From positions 34,586 to 98,585 of the forward strand of contig JBBIHB010000010.1 in NCBI GenBank assembly GCA_037447215.1: a stretch of 64,000 nt of DNA, read 5' to 3'. The position numbers and the translations under genes are program-made. Positions within the stretch are counted from its first letter, which is position 1, and every line of letters starts with the position of its first letter. The notes under the pieces are model-generated. The model was not told the origin of the DNA. It did not search any database and worked only from the letters and a program-made list of their open reading frames with translations. This DNA comes from UBA1413 sp037447215 (lineage in GTDB: Bacteria; Bacteroidota; Bacteroidia; Bacteroidales; Prolixibacteraceae). Below, one piece after another: positions 8,726 through 17,133 of this stretch.

Positions 8726-9625
8726 CTACCTCACTCCCTTTACCTTCATTTTCAGGCCATACAGATATTGAGAAGCCGTAATATATAATGTCTTCATATC
8801 TTTTCCCCCAAAGCATACATTGGCGGTCCAGTTGGCTTCGACCGGGATATGTTCAATCTGCTCGCCTTTCGGATTAAAAACGGTTACCCCCCGGCCGGTC
8901 AGGTAAATATTTCCTTTGTTGTCAATGGTCATTCCGTCGGAGCCCATTTCGCAAAAAAGTTTCCGGGCCGAGAGTGTGCCATCGGGATTGATGTCATAAA
9001 CGTAGGTTTTCTTATCGCCGATATCGGCTACATAAAGCTTTTTCCCATCGGGTGTACCAATGATTCCATTTGGTTTTACGAGTTTCTCATCTACCCTGGT
9101 CAATTTTTTCCTGTCGGGCGAAAGGTAATATACATGCTCACCGTCTTGCTGCATTTCAGGGTCGCGGGTCCAATAAGGCCTTTTGTAAAGCGGATCGGTG
9201 AAATAAATGCCTCCGTTGGGGTGCACCCATAAATCATTGGGTCCATTAAGCCTCATTCCTTTATAATCTGCCACTAGGATTGTCGGGGATCCGTTCATGT
9301 CGATGCTCCAAAGCTGGTTGTCCATATCGGAACAGGAAAGCAGGTTCCCGTTCAGGTCGAAAAAAAGTCCGTTTGCGCGGCCAGCATTGCTGTGAAAGGT
9401 GGTTAGTTTCCCTTCAACCGACCATTTCAGAATTTTGTTGTTGGGTTGGTCAGTAAAATAAACATTACCTTGTTTATCAACCGCCGGCCCTTCGGTAAAA
9501 CTAAAACCATCGGCTTGTTTTTCAACTTTCGCACCAGGTGCAATAATCGACGACTTCTTCTGTGCTGAAACTGACAAAGTTATCAATATGCTACTAATAA
9601 AAAAAGTGAGAAATGTTGTTTTCAT
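8726..9625 (-). CDS. Secreted SMP-30/gluconolactonase-like protein
   Basis: The 299-aa six-bladed beta-propeller belongs to the SMP-30/gluconolactonase/LRE family, which opens sugar lactones using one metal ion. A signal peptide (residues 1-21) is followed by FTEGPAVD (the Glu is a metal ligand), LNGPNDLWVHPNGGIYFTDP, KPNGIIGTPDGKKLYVAD and GSDGMTIDNKGNIYLT, the Asn/Asp ligand positions on neighbouring blades. The protein is probably periplasmic. It lies between a GH50-like enzyme and, on the other strand, a GH32-fold protein, so a role in handling sugars released outside the cell is plausible but not proved. Confidence 0.85.
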   Translation of the reverse strand: MKTTFLTFFISSILITLSVSAQKKSSIIAPGAKVEKQADGFSFTEGPAVDKQGNVYFTDQPNNKILKWSVEGKLTTFHSNAGRANGLFFDLNGNLLSCSDMDNQLWSIDMNGSPTILVADYKGMRLNGPNDLWVHPNGGIYFTDPLYKRPYWTRDPEMQQDGEHVYYLSPDRKKLTRVDEKLVKPNGIIGTPDGKKLYVADIGDKKTYVYDINPDGTLSARKLFCEMGSDGMTIDNKGNIYLTGRGVTVFNPKGEQIEHIPVEANWTANVCFGGKDMKTLYITASQYLYGLKMKVKGVR

Positions 9626-9779
9626 ATCTTTTCAATTTTGTTTAAGTGCATGAAATTAAGGAATTTCTGGTAAAAGTCAAGTCATAAATGCTGTAACAGA
9701 AGCAAACAAGTTACCAAAAAATGTTTAAACGATATATTTCAGCTCTTTTATTACATATTCCCCTAATTGCAAAATCTGA

Positions 9780-9787
9780 TATCTTTG
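9780..9787 (+). promoter_or_regulatory. -7 box of the GH32-like gene
   Basis: TATCTTTG matches TAnnTTTG exactly and lies 31 bases before the ATG at 9818. No good -33 element is seen at the usual distance, so the promoter may be weak or need an activator. Confidence 0.4.
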
Positions 9788-9817
9788 CGTCTCAAGTAAA
9801 AAGAAAATGCTTAAAAG

Positions 9818-11269
9818 ATGAAGAAACTGGTGTTTTTTGCGATTCTGATTTATGGAATTAATTTCTCGGCCCATGCACAGAAGGGTTCAATATATTATAA
9901 CGAAACTTACAGGCCTCAGTACCATTTTACACCGGAACGCAATTGGATGGGTCAACCCTGCGGATTGGTTTATTACGAGGGAGAATACCATCTTTTTTAC
10001 CAATATAATCCACAGGGGACCGAACCAGGCTTTTATCAGTGGGGGCATGCTGTGAGTACCAATCTGGTTAACTGGGAACATTTGCCGGTGGCCTTGTTCC
10101 CCGACAATCTTTCACAAGACAAGGACTATTGCACAGTTGGACCAGGAAGCGTAATTATTGACCACAACAATGTACTCGGATTTCAAACAGGAACCAACAA
10201 GGCCATGGTAGCTTTCTATACCAGTCATCAGTGCGGTCAGCGAATTGCCTTCAGTACCGACCGTGGCCGAACATGGCAAAAATTTGCGGGCAATCCGATT
10301 ATCCCTTTCAACGAAACGGACGAAGCCCAAAGCCCGAAAGTTTTCTGGTATGAACCAGGCAATTACTGGATTATGGCGCTTTATCGCCGACCTGACAATG
10401 ATGACCGCAAACGGGGAATCTCGCTTTTTAAATCGACAAACCTGATTAACTGGGAGGAACTGAGCCACATTCCGGGTTTCAGGGGAACACCCGATTTTAT
10501 AGAACTTAAGGTAAACAATCGACCCGATGAAAAAAAATGGCTCCTTTTTGAAGGGGATGGCAGTTATGTTATAGGTACATTCGACGGAGAAAATTTTACG
10601 CCCGAAAGCATCAGGCTGAAAAGTGATTTCGGGAGAAATTATTATGGCGCCCAAACCTGGAGCAATGTTCCAGTCAGCGAAGGCCGTATAATCCAGATCG
10701 GCTGGATGAAAGACGGAGAACATCCCGGAATGCCCTTCTCAGGCCAGTTGACATTTCCATCAGAATTGAACCTTCGAAAGTTTAATACCGGAACATTCCT
10801 GATCAGGCAACCAGTTTCCGAATTGGAAACACTGAAAGGGAAATCCCTTAAATGGGAAAAACAAAACCTTATACCCGGACTAAACGACAACCTCATCAAA
10901 AAGGTTAAAGGCGATATTATTCACATTAAAGGCCAGTTCGACCTGAAAACCTGTGACTCCTTCGGTTTGATGCTGCGTAAGAATAAAAAAAATCCGGGAA
11001 CCGAAATATTGTATAATGTAAAACGGCAAACCTTGTCAATTCTTGGTCAGATTGTTCCGCTTGAACCCATCGACAATAAAATATTCCTTGAAATACTTAT
11101 CGATCGCTCATCAATTGAAGTATATGCCAATAACGGGAGGGTTACGGTGACAAATACCTTTACCCCCGATGCAGGGGCACTTGAATACATTCTGTACAAT
11201 ACAGGAGGCGAACTGATGGTTGACAAACTGGAAATTTCGGAAATGAAATCATCGTGGGTAAACAAATAA
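9818..11269 (+). CDS. GH32-fold protein lacking the catalytic triad
   Basis: The 483-aa secreted protein (signal peptide 1-20) has the full GH32 plan: a five-bladed propeller (about 30-335) and a C-terminal beta-sandwich with DRSSIEVYANNGRVTVT. Flanking residues align closely with levanases and invertases, yet all three catalytic acids are replaced. WMNDPNG is WMGQPCG (Gln46 for the nucleophile Asp), RDPKVFW is QSPKVFW (Gln171-Ser172 for Arg-Asp), and the acid/base motif ECPD is GTPD (Gly223 for Glu). The DNA shows these codons unambiguously. Normal fructan hydrolysis is therefore unlikely; it may bind sugar, or belong to a subfamily with a rebuilt active site. The frame is intact, so it appears to be under selection. 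Confidence 0.85.
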   Translation: MKKLVFFAILIYGINFSAHAQKGSIYYNETYRPQYHFTPERNWMGQPCGLVYYEGEYHLFYQYNPQGTEPGFYQWGHAVSTNLVNWEHLPVALFPDNLSQDKDYCTVGPGSVIIDHNNVLGFQTGTNKAMVAFYTSHQCGQRIAFSTDRGRTWQKFAGNPIIPFNETDEAQSPKVFWYEPGNYWIMALYRRPDNDDRKRGISLFKSTNLINWEELSHIPGFRGTPDFIELKVNNRPDEKKWLLFEGDGSYVIGTFDGENFTPESIRLKSDFGRNYYGAQTWSNVPVSEGRIIQIGWMKDGEHPGMPFSGQLTFPSELNLRKFNTGTFLIRQPVSELETLKGKSLKWEKQNLIPGLNDNLIKKVKGDIIHIKGQFDLKTCDSFGLMLRKNKKNPGTEILYNVKRQTLSILGQIVPLEPIDNKIFLEILIDRSSIEVYANNGRVTVTNTFTPDAGALEYILYNTGGELMVDKLEISEMKSSWVNK

Positions 11270-12631
11270 TTATCTGATGACCACCGTTTTAATGTTGACA
11301 AATTCCCTGATTCCGAAAGATGAGAGTTCCCGGCCGAAGCCACTTTCATTTATTCCACCAAAAGGGAGCCTGGGATCGGACCTTACCGAATCGTTTACAA
11401 AACAACAACCGGCTTCAACCAGTTCTTCGGCAAGTAACCTTCCCCGGTTCACGTTTGAAGTAAAAATGGCAGACCCCAATCCAAAAACCGAATCATTGGC
11501 AATTTCCACAGCCTCTTTTTCATTCCGGGCCTTAATAATAGCAGCTACAGGCCCAAATAATTCCTCGTTGTAGGCGGGCATTCCGGGAAGTACATTTTCG
11601 AGAAGGGTTGGAGGATAATAATTTCCTTTCCCATTGGGAATATTTCCGCCCAAAGCAAGGATAGCTCCAAGCCTGATGGAATGTATTACTTGCTGGTGAA
11701 GTTCATCGCGCAGGTCGGTTCTGGCCAATGGGCCAATATTTGTATCCTCCTGAAACGGATCGCCCCACCGTGCCTGCTGTAACAGTTTTTTCATCAACCT
11801 TACGAACGGTTCGTAAACATCCTCAACCACAATAAAACGTTTGGCTGCAATGCAACTCTGGCCGGCATTCAATAACCTCGATGCAGCGCAAACCCTGGCA
11901 GCAGAATCAAGTTCAGCGTCGCCGAGAATGATATAAGGATCGCTTCCACCAAGTTCGAGGACGCATTTTTTGAGGTATTTCCCCGAAAGTGAAGCTATTG
12001 ACCGGCCTGCAAGTGTACTACCAGTTAAGGTAACAGCCTTTATTGCCGGATGCGAAATAACCATTTCCATCCTGAGCCCGTTGACAAGAAGGCTCCTGAA
12101 TGCATTTTCAGGGAAACCTGCTTCCCTGAACAGGTCTTCGATTGCCAATGAACAACCGGAAACATTGCCGGCGTGTTTCAGTATCATGGTATTGCCGGCC
12201 ATAAGGGTTGGGGCAGCACACCTGAAAACCTGCCAGAATGGAAAATTCCAGGGCATAACAGCCAAAACAACCCCAAGAGGCCTGAAACAGACATACGATT
12301 CAGAATATTCGGTTTCAACCGGTTCGTCCATTAGGAAACCTTCGGCATTTTGGGCGAAATACTCGCACACCCATGCACATTTTTCCACTTCAAGTTTCGA
12401 CTCATGGATAATTTTTCCCATTTCGAGTGTAATGAGCCTGGCCAAATCATCACTTTTTGCCCTTAGCAACAATGCCAGGTTGGTCATCATTTTGGCGCGC
12501 TGGTCGAAAGTAGTATTTTTCCAAATCTGCCAGGTTTTATCAACACAATTAATAATACCTGAAATACCCTTGTCCGAATGCTCTTCGTAGTGCATGATGA
12601 TTTCACCGGTTGCAGGATTGATTGATTTCAT
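11270..12631 (-). CDS. Aldehyde dehydrogenase, succinate-semialdehyde dehydrogenase-like
   Basis: This 453-aa NAD(P)-dependent aldehyde dehydrogenase oxidises an aldehyde to the acid; its overall sequence is closest to the GabD/Sad type. VMPWNFPFW holds the oxyanion Asn129, LELGGSDPYII holds the general base Glu226, and NAGQSC carries the nucleophile Cys260. The protein is slightly short at the N-terminus, which starts directly at INPATGE as in many Sad-like proteins. There is no signal peptide, so it is cytoplasmic. Its TAA lies immediately against the TAA of the convergent GH32-like gene, with no spacer, so any terminator must lie inside coding sequence. Confidence 0.85.
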   Translation of the reverse strand: MKSINPATGEIIMHYEEHSDKGISGIINCVDKTWQIWKNTTFDQRAKMMTNLALLLRAKSDDLARLITLEMGKIIHESKLEVEKCAWVCEYFAQNAEGFLMDEPVETEYSESYVCFRPLGVVLAVMPWNFPFWQVFRCAAPTLMAGNTMILKHAGNVSGCSLAIEDLFREAGFPENAFRSLLVNGLRMEMVISHPAIKAVTLTGSTLAGRSIASLSGKYLKKCVLELGGSDPYIILGDAELDSAARVCAASRLLNAGQSCIAAKRFIVVEDVYEPFVRLMKKLLQQARWGDPFQEDTNIGPLARTDLRDELHQQVIHSIRLGAILALGGNIPNGKGNYYPPTLLENVLPGMPAYNEELFGPVAAIIKARNEKEAVEIANDSVFGLGSAIFTSNVNRGRLLAEELVEAGCCFVNDSVRSDPRLPFGGINESGFGRELSSFGIREFVNIKTVVIR

Positions 12632-12659
12632 AATAATAATGTTTGAGGGTTAATTTACG

Positions 12660-12684
12660 AAAAAAGGTGGGTTTCCCCACCTTT
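12660..12684 (-). terminator. Intrinsic terminator of the YceI gene
   Basis: Read on the minus strand, a 9-bp perfect stem (12684-12676 with 12671-12663) closes on a GAAA tetraloop and runs into six T residues. It lies 34 bases after the YceI stop codon and separates it from the aldehyde dehydrogenase gene. Confidence 0.85.
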
Positions 12685-12717
12685 GCCAAACCAATTTTTG
12701 CGAAAAATTATGAATCA

Positions 12718-13317
12718 TTACTGCGTATTGGCAACTATATTGAAATCGAGGGTAAAGTCATCGTAAATCAAACGTTCACCAAGATTCTGGAAAAATGAAC
12801 CGGAACCGAACCTTACATCAAATTTAGCCCTGTCGATGACCATTGTCCCCGAAGCCCTCAGGGTGGATCCGTTTACTTCGGTAGTAGCATTGAAAGTTAC
12901 CGGATGAGTAATTCCCTTTATGGTCATGTTCCCGGTGTATTCAAATTCGTTTCCCGATAATTTCCTGACCCTGCTTAGGCTAAACCTCGATGTGGGATGG
13001 GTGGAAACCGAAAAGAAATCATCTGACTTGAGATGGTTAACCAATCTTTGGTTGGAACCTTCGTTGGTAATGTCGTCACAAACTATCGAATTCATGTCAA
13101 TCTCAAAAACAGCGGTGCTTATCTGGCCGTTATTTAACTGTAACGAACCATTGTTGAATTTTATGGTTCCATAGTGTTCCCCACCAACTTTTTTGCCATT
13201 CCATTTAACGGTACTTTGATTTTTGTTCACCACGAAAATTTGTGCTTGTGCAATGGCTATCGCACCCAATAGGATAAAAGTTATCGCGACTAATTTTTTA
13301 ATTGTTTTCATATTCAA
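12718..13317 (-). CDS. YceI-family secreted lipid-binding protein
   Basis: The 199-aa protein has a signal peptide (about 1-25, ending AIAQA) and then a single lipocalin-like YceI domain: an N-terminal strand FVVNKNQSTVKWNGKKVGG, the motif GNMTIKGITHPVTFNA, and a C-terminal FTLDFNI strand. Members of this family bind isoprenoids or fatty-acid-like molecules in the periplasm, some with ubiquinone precursors. The position beside a Crp/Fnr gene of opposite direction does not specify its ligand. It is a single-gene unit with its own terminator. Confidence 0.88.
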   Translation of the reverse strand: MNMKTIKKLVAITFILLGAIAIAQAQIFVVNKNQSTVKWNGKKVGGEHYGTIKFNNGSLQLNNGQISTAVFEIDMNSIVCDDITNEGSNQRLVNHLKSDDFFSVSTHPTSRFSLSRVRKLSGNEFEYTGNMTIKGITHPVTFNATTEVNGSTLRASGTMVIDRAKFDVRFGSGSFFQNLGERLIYDDFTLDFNIVANTQ

Positions 13318-13519
13318 AAAGTTTTAAACTCAAATTAATTTTCTATTTAAGACAGATAAGTGTTTTAATTGTTCATTGATTTTCGATTTTTTATTAACAT
13401 ACCCCTTAAAGGATATTAGACTTCTAAATATCTGCTTGTTTTTGAATAACGTGCAACATGAAATTGTATCTTTACCAGCTAATAATAAAGCATATTAACG
13501 AATTGAAACTTTATAGTTT

Positions 13520-14221
13520 ATGAGACTTTCGACAAAAAGGCCTGCCGACGATGAAACCAACCTGAGCGGGTTTCAGCTATTTAAGAAGCTGACCGAAGAA
13601 GAATTTAACCGATTGAATTTTGAAAAATCGTGTGCCTATTACAAAAAAGGAACTATTGTTTACCGCGAAGGGAGCCGTTTAACCGGTTTTTATTGTGTTA
13701 CAAAAGGTATTATCAAGGTTTTTAAAACCGGAATTGATGGGAAGGAACAAATCATCAGATTTGCCAAAAGAGGTGAGATAATTGCTTACCGGTCGTTACT
13801 CAGCCAGGAGTTGGCATGTACAACGGCCAAAATTATTGACGATGCTGTACTTTGCCATATACCCTATCAAACTTTATTGTTCCTGATCCAGAATAACTGG
13901 CAATTTTCACACCATATGCTGCAGATTGTTTGCCGCGAACTGCGCGAAGCAAACGATTATATCACCGATATTGCTCAGAAATCTGTCAGGGAAAGATTGG
14001 CAGAAGTGCTCTTATTGCTGAAAGAGAATTTCGATCTCGACCACCAGAATACCCTTCAGATATCGTTGACCCGGGAAGAACTTGCCAATATGGTTGGCAC
14101 AGCCACCGAGTCTGTAATCAGGCTACTTTCGGAATTCAAACAAGACCGGCTAATAGAACTGGACGGACGACGTATCAAGTTTATCAATATACCTGGCTTA
14201 CAGAAAGTAGCAGGTATTTAA
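13520..14221 (+). CDS. Crp/Fnr-family transcription regulator
   Basis: The 233-aa protein has an N-terminal cyclic-nucleotide-binding-like beta-roll (about 20-130) with YREGSRLTGFYCVTKG, a dimerisation helix (about 130-165) and a C-terminal winged helix (about 165-225) with LTREELANMVGTATESVIRLLSEF as the HTH region. There is no N-terminal cysteine cluster as in FNR, so oxygen sensing through Fe-S is not indicated. Its ligand and targets are unknown. The long shadow frame at 13930-14412 that bridges into the next gene is not real. Confidence 0.88.
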   Translation: MRLSTKRPADDETNLSGFQLFKKLTEEEFNRLNFEKSCAYYKKGTIVYREGSRLTGFYCVTKGIIKVFKTGIDGKEQIIRFAKRGEIIAYRSLLSQELACTTAKIIDDAVLCHIPYQTLLFLIQNNWQFSHHMLQIVCRELREANDYITDIAQKSVRERLAEVLLLLKENFDLDHQNTLQISLTREELANMVGTATESVIRLLSEFKQDRLIELDGRRIKFINIPGLQKVAGI

Positions 14222-14248
14222 CATACTCTTCAGTTAAAATATCAGTGG

Positions 14249-15043
14249 ATGCAGGAACGGCACCTGAACAAGGAGAAATATTTCGAAGAACAGGCCTTTA
14301 CATCCCAAAAGTATGTAATTCCATACCTTATGCCTTATTTCAAACCAGGGTTAGGTATGCGGGTACTCGAAATAGGGTGCGGAGAAGGTGGAAATCTGAA
14401 ACCCTTCATTGAAGCGGGTTGCAAAGCAACAGGAGTTGACCTCTCAGAAAACAAAATTGAAAATGGGCGCCGTTTTTACAACAATCATCCAAACGCAAGG
14501 CGTATTGAGCTTATCTGGGAGGATATCTATAACCTTGAAGTACCAGAAAAACCATACCATTTGATTTTTATGCGCGATGTGATTGAGCATATTCACAATC
14601 AGGAAAAATTTATGCACTTTGTAAAAAGATTCCTGGCTCCCGATGGTTTTTTTTTCCTTGCTTTCCCTCCCTGGCAGAATCCTTTCGGTGGCCATCAGCA
14701 AATATGCAGTAACCGGTTTCTTTCCAGGTTACCCTGGTTCCATTTGTTACCCGCAAAATGGTATGCCTCAATGCTGAAATCGGGCGGCGAACCCATTGCG
14801 CGCATTGAATCACTGCTCGAAATAAAGCAAACCGGGCTATCGCTCGAAAGGTTTGAAAGCATATTAAAAAAAGGGAATTATACAATAGTTAAAAAAAATC
14901 TTTTTTTGATTAATCCGAATTATGAAGTAAAATTTGGTTTACGGCCCCGCCCGGCGCCTAAATGGCTGCAGAAAATTCCCTCCTTGCGTAATTTTTTTAC
15001 AACATCAGCGTATTATCTGATTACCCGCCAGGGGTTTAAATAA
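14249..15043 (+). CDS. Class I SAM-dependent methyltransferase
   Basis: The 264-aa cytoplasmic protein carries motif I LEIGCGEGG (about residues 40-48), the acidic end of beta-2 in GVDLSENKI, and a motif-IV-like IFMRDVIEHI. These are the SAM-binding features of the UbiE/Methyltransf_11 group. The start at 14249 is 27 bases after the crp-like gene, so the two may be co-transcribed. The C-terminal 80 residues are basic and hydrophobic. The substrate is not known. Its stop is 3 bases from the convergent EnvC-like gene. Confidence 0.85.
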   Translation: MQERHLNKEKYFEEQAFTSQKYVIPYLMPYFKPGLGMRVLEIGCGEGGNLKPFIEAGCKATGVDLSENKIENGRRFYNNHPNARRIELIWEDIYNLEVPEKPYHLIFMRDVIEHIHNQEKFMHFVKRFLAPDGFFFLAFPPWQNPFGGHQQICSNRFLSRLPWFHLLPAKWYASMLKSGGEPIARIESLLEIKQTGLSLERFESILKKGNYTIVKKNLFLINPNYEVKFGLRPRPAPKWLQKIPSLRNFFTTSAYYLITRQGFK

Positions 15044-15046
15044 CAT

Positions 15047-16237
15047 TTACCTCCCAAGCCAGTCCTCAGGGTTGAGTTTTGTACTTTCTTTCCATATCTG
15101 AAATTTTAGAATGGCCTTATTCCCATCAGCCGGGTCGGTATAAACTGTACCCAGGTTTTGGCGCACATTTACTTTATCTCCTTTTTTTACCGTTACGTCA
15201 ACTAGGTTTGAATATACAGTGAGATATTGTCCATGCCGCACGATAACTGCCATATTACCACCCGTGATACCAAAAACCCGGCTAACTTCGCCATTGAATA
15301 CTGCCCTTGCTTTTGAACCAGCTTCAGTAGCAATATTTACCCCGTTGTTGTTTACGGTCACATTCCGCAGAACCGGATGGGGATGAACCCCGAACTTTTC
15401 GGTTATAACCCCCCTTTCAACAGGCCAGGGTAACCTTCTCCGGTTTTGCTCAAAACTATCTCCAATCAGCTTTTGTTCGGGAGTAAGGGCAAAGCCTTTC
15501 AGGTCAGGTGTACTGGTTTTGCGGGCCTCTTCTTCAATGATACGCTGGATTTCCCTTTCCAGTTGCTGCTCAATCCGGCGTTGCTGGGCAAGTTTGTTTC
15601 TAAGATCGTTCTGCTGTTTCTGCAATTGTTGTGCAAGTGAATTTTGCTGCTTTTTTTCGGTTTCAAGTTTGCGGCTTTCCTGAACCTGCTCTGAAAGTAT
15701 TTCCTGACGGGTTTTTCTCTGGTTTTCAAGGTCAATAACCTTTTTAACAAGCAAACTCTGAAGCGAGGAAATGGTTTCTGATTGTTTTTTGCGGTGATGT
15801 GCGTACTGCCTCAGGTATAACATCCGGCGGTAAGCCTGATTTACATTTTCGGACGAAAGTAAAAACAGTACTTTATCGTAAGCCAACCGGTTTTTATAGG
15901 CTACCTGGATCATCCGGGCATAATCGCGCCTGATTTCCTCAAGATCAGAAGTTAACATATTTACTACAAGGGTATTATCGTTGATCATTTGCTGAAGCAA
16001 CGAAACTTCGGACGACATTGTAGAAATCAATTCGTTTCGCTGGCTGATCTGCCTGTTTAAAAGTTGTAGCCGGTTAAGGGTCGCTTTCTGGCTTGCACTT
16101 ACTTTAATAAGTAAATCGCTGGTAACTTTGATTTCACTGGCAGCCTGCTGCTTTCTCTGGCGCAACTCATCAACCGATTGTGAAAATGCATCCGGTAAAA
16201 TGAACAGAATAAGCCCAAATAATAGCAGACGGTTCAT
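15047..16237 (-). CDS. EnvC-like murein hydrolase activator (degenerate LytM domain)
   Basis: The 396-aa secreted protein has a signal peptide (1-19), a long coiled coil (about 20-245) rich in Gln, Glu, Arg and Lys, and a C-terminal M23/LytM fold (about 270-396). The zinc ligands of active LytM enzymes are gone: the usual HxGxD is NNGVN, the HGxGxxTxYxHL His is Asn (VYSNL), and the final HxH is LKFQ. This is the pattern of EnvC, which activates cell-wall amidases instead of cutting peptidoglycan. It is the last gene of the dut-TPR-DUF4292-EnvC unit, a neighbourhood common in Bacteroidota. Confidence 0.88.
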   Translation of the reverse strand: MNRLLLFGLILFILPDAFSQSVDELRQRKQQAASEIKVTSDLLIKVSASQKATLNRLQLLNRQISQRNELISTMSSEVSLLQQMINDNTLVVNMLTSDLEEIRRDYARMIQVAYKNRLAYDKVLFLLSSENVNQAYRRMLYLRQYAHHRKKQSETISSLQSLLVKKVIDLENQRKTRQEILSEQVQESRKLETEKKQQNSLAQQLQKQQNDLRNKLAQQRRIEQQLEREIQRIIEEEARKTSTPDLKGFALTPEQKLIGDSFEQNRRRLPWPVERGVITEKFGVHPHPVLRNVTVNNNGVNIATEAGSKARAVFNGEVSRVFGITGGNMAVIVRHGQYLTVYSNLVDVTVKKGDKVNVRQNLGTVYTDPADGNKAILKFQIWKESTKLNPEDWLGR

Positions 16238-16254
16238 TGTAATAAAATTTTCTG

Positions 16255-17133
16255 CTAATATAAATAAAGCCTTTGGTATCTTTCGGGGATCCTGACAGGA
16301 GTTAATTCACCACGCTCTGTTGAAAACCCCGACATTCGGGCTTCAACCCCAAACCTTCCCTCTTCCGAATCGAATGAAACATCGATTGAGCCAGGGTAAT
16401 ATTTCTTTCCAACTTTGTTATAATCATTAAATAAAAGCTGTGCCTTCCGGTTATTGTTTTTATCATCGAGAACCATTTTTTTCAATACAAACAATTCCGG
16501 TTCAAAATAGAAAGTATTTACCACAAGTGCATCTTCGTCAATCCGGCGCATTATGCGTTCCATTTTCTGTACTTTCCCCTTTTGGTCAACTTTCCGCAAT
16601 TTCCTTATTTTTTCCGACTGAAGCATATACATTCCCAGGTCGATGTATGACCTGTAATCCCTGGCATCATCTTCATCGTCAAAAAATGAAAAAATGTTAC
16701 CGGACAGGATCGCCTGAACAGATCTGAAATCGAGGTCAAAATCAAAAAGATTGCTCAGTGCCTTATAATCGTCCGATATATAATTCCGTTCGATATAATT
16801 TACAAACAAGATACTATCGGGGGTAAGGGATATACGCCCAAGAGGTATATTAAATTTTGTAACCGAAATCTGAATTTCGCGGTCTTTTATGGCCAGCAAT
16901 CCAGCCCTGAAACTGGTTTTTGATTCCCCGTTGTCAACAACCACATTGACACGCCTTACACTGAAGTATGCATAATCGAACGCACTTTCACTGACATTCT
17001 TCAATATTCTGGCCGGGCTCATAGGCTTGAGCTTGGCTTCAGGAATTCTTTCGGTGGTTTTACACGACCAGGCAAAAATAAAAAGGAGTGCTAAAATTGC
17101 GGGCAAAATTGTAATTCGGACTTTAACTTTCAT
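16255..17133 (-). CDS. DUF4292 lipoprotein
   Basis: The 292-aa protein begins with a lipoprotein signal ending in WSCKTTER (Cys24). The body is mostly beta-strand (for example RAGLLAIKDREIQISV and FNIPLGRISLTPDSILFVN), matching DUF4292, which resembles outer-membrane lipoprotein carriers such as LolB. A role in envelope lipid or lipoprotein handling is therefore likely but not shown. Its ATG overlaps the TGA of the TPR gene by 4 bases, indicating translational coupling, and the EnvC-like gene follows after 17 bases. Confidence 0.85.
   Translation of the reverse strand: MKVKVRITILPAILALLFIFAWSCKTTERIPEAKLKPMSPARILKNVSESAFDYAYFSVRRVNVVVDNGESKTSFRAGLLAIKDREIQISVTKFNIPLGRISLTPDSILFVNYIERNYISDDYKALSNLFDFDLDFRSVQAILSGNIFSFFDDEDDARDYRSYIDLGMYMLQSEKIRKLRKVDQKGKVQKMERIMRRIDEDALVVNTFYFEPELFVLKKMVLDDKNNNRKAQLLFNDYNKVGKKYYPGSIDVSFDSEEGRFGVEARMSGFSTERGELTPVRIPERYQRLYLY

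Noticed and set aside
10112..10723. 203-codon open frame on the minus strand inside the GH32-like gene
   Set aside because: It is the antisense shadow of a well-supported coding sequence, with no start context, domain or homology.
9818..11269. Calling this gene an active levanase or sucrose hydrolase
   Set aside because: All three catalytic acids of GH32 are replaced, so the name would mislead.
11970..12590. 206-codon plus-strand frame inside the aldehyde dehydrogenase gene
   Set aside because: Antisense shadow; the minus-strand product has all catalytic residues.
13930..14412. Frame spanning the end of the Crp/Fnr gene and the start of the methyltransferase
   Set aside because: It conflicts with two real genes in other frames and has no domain.
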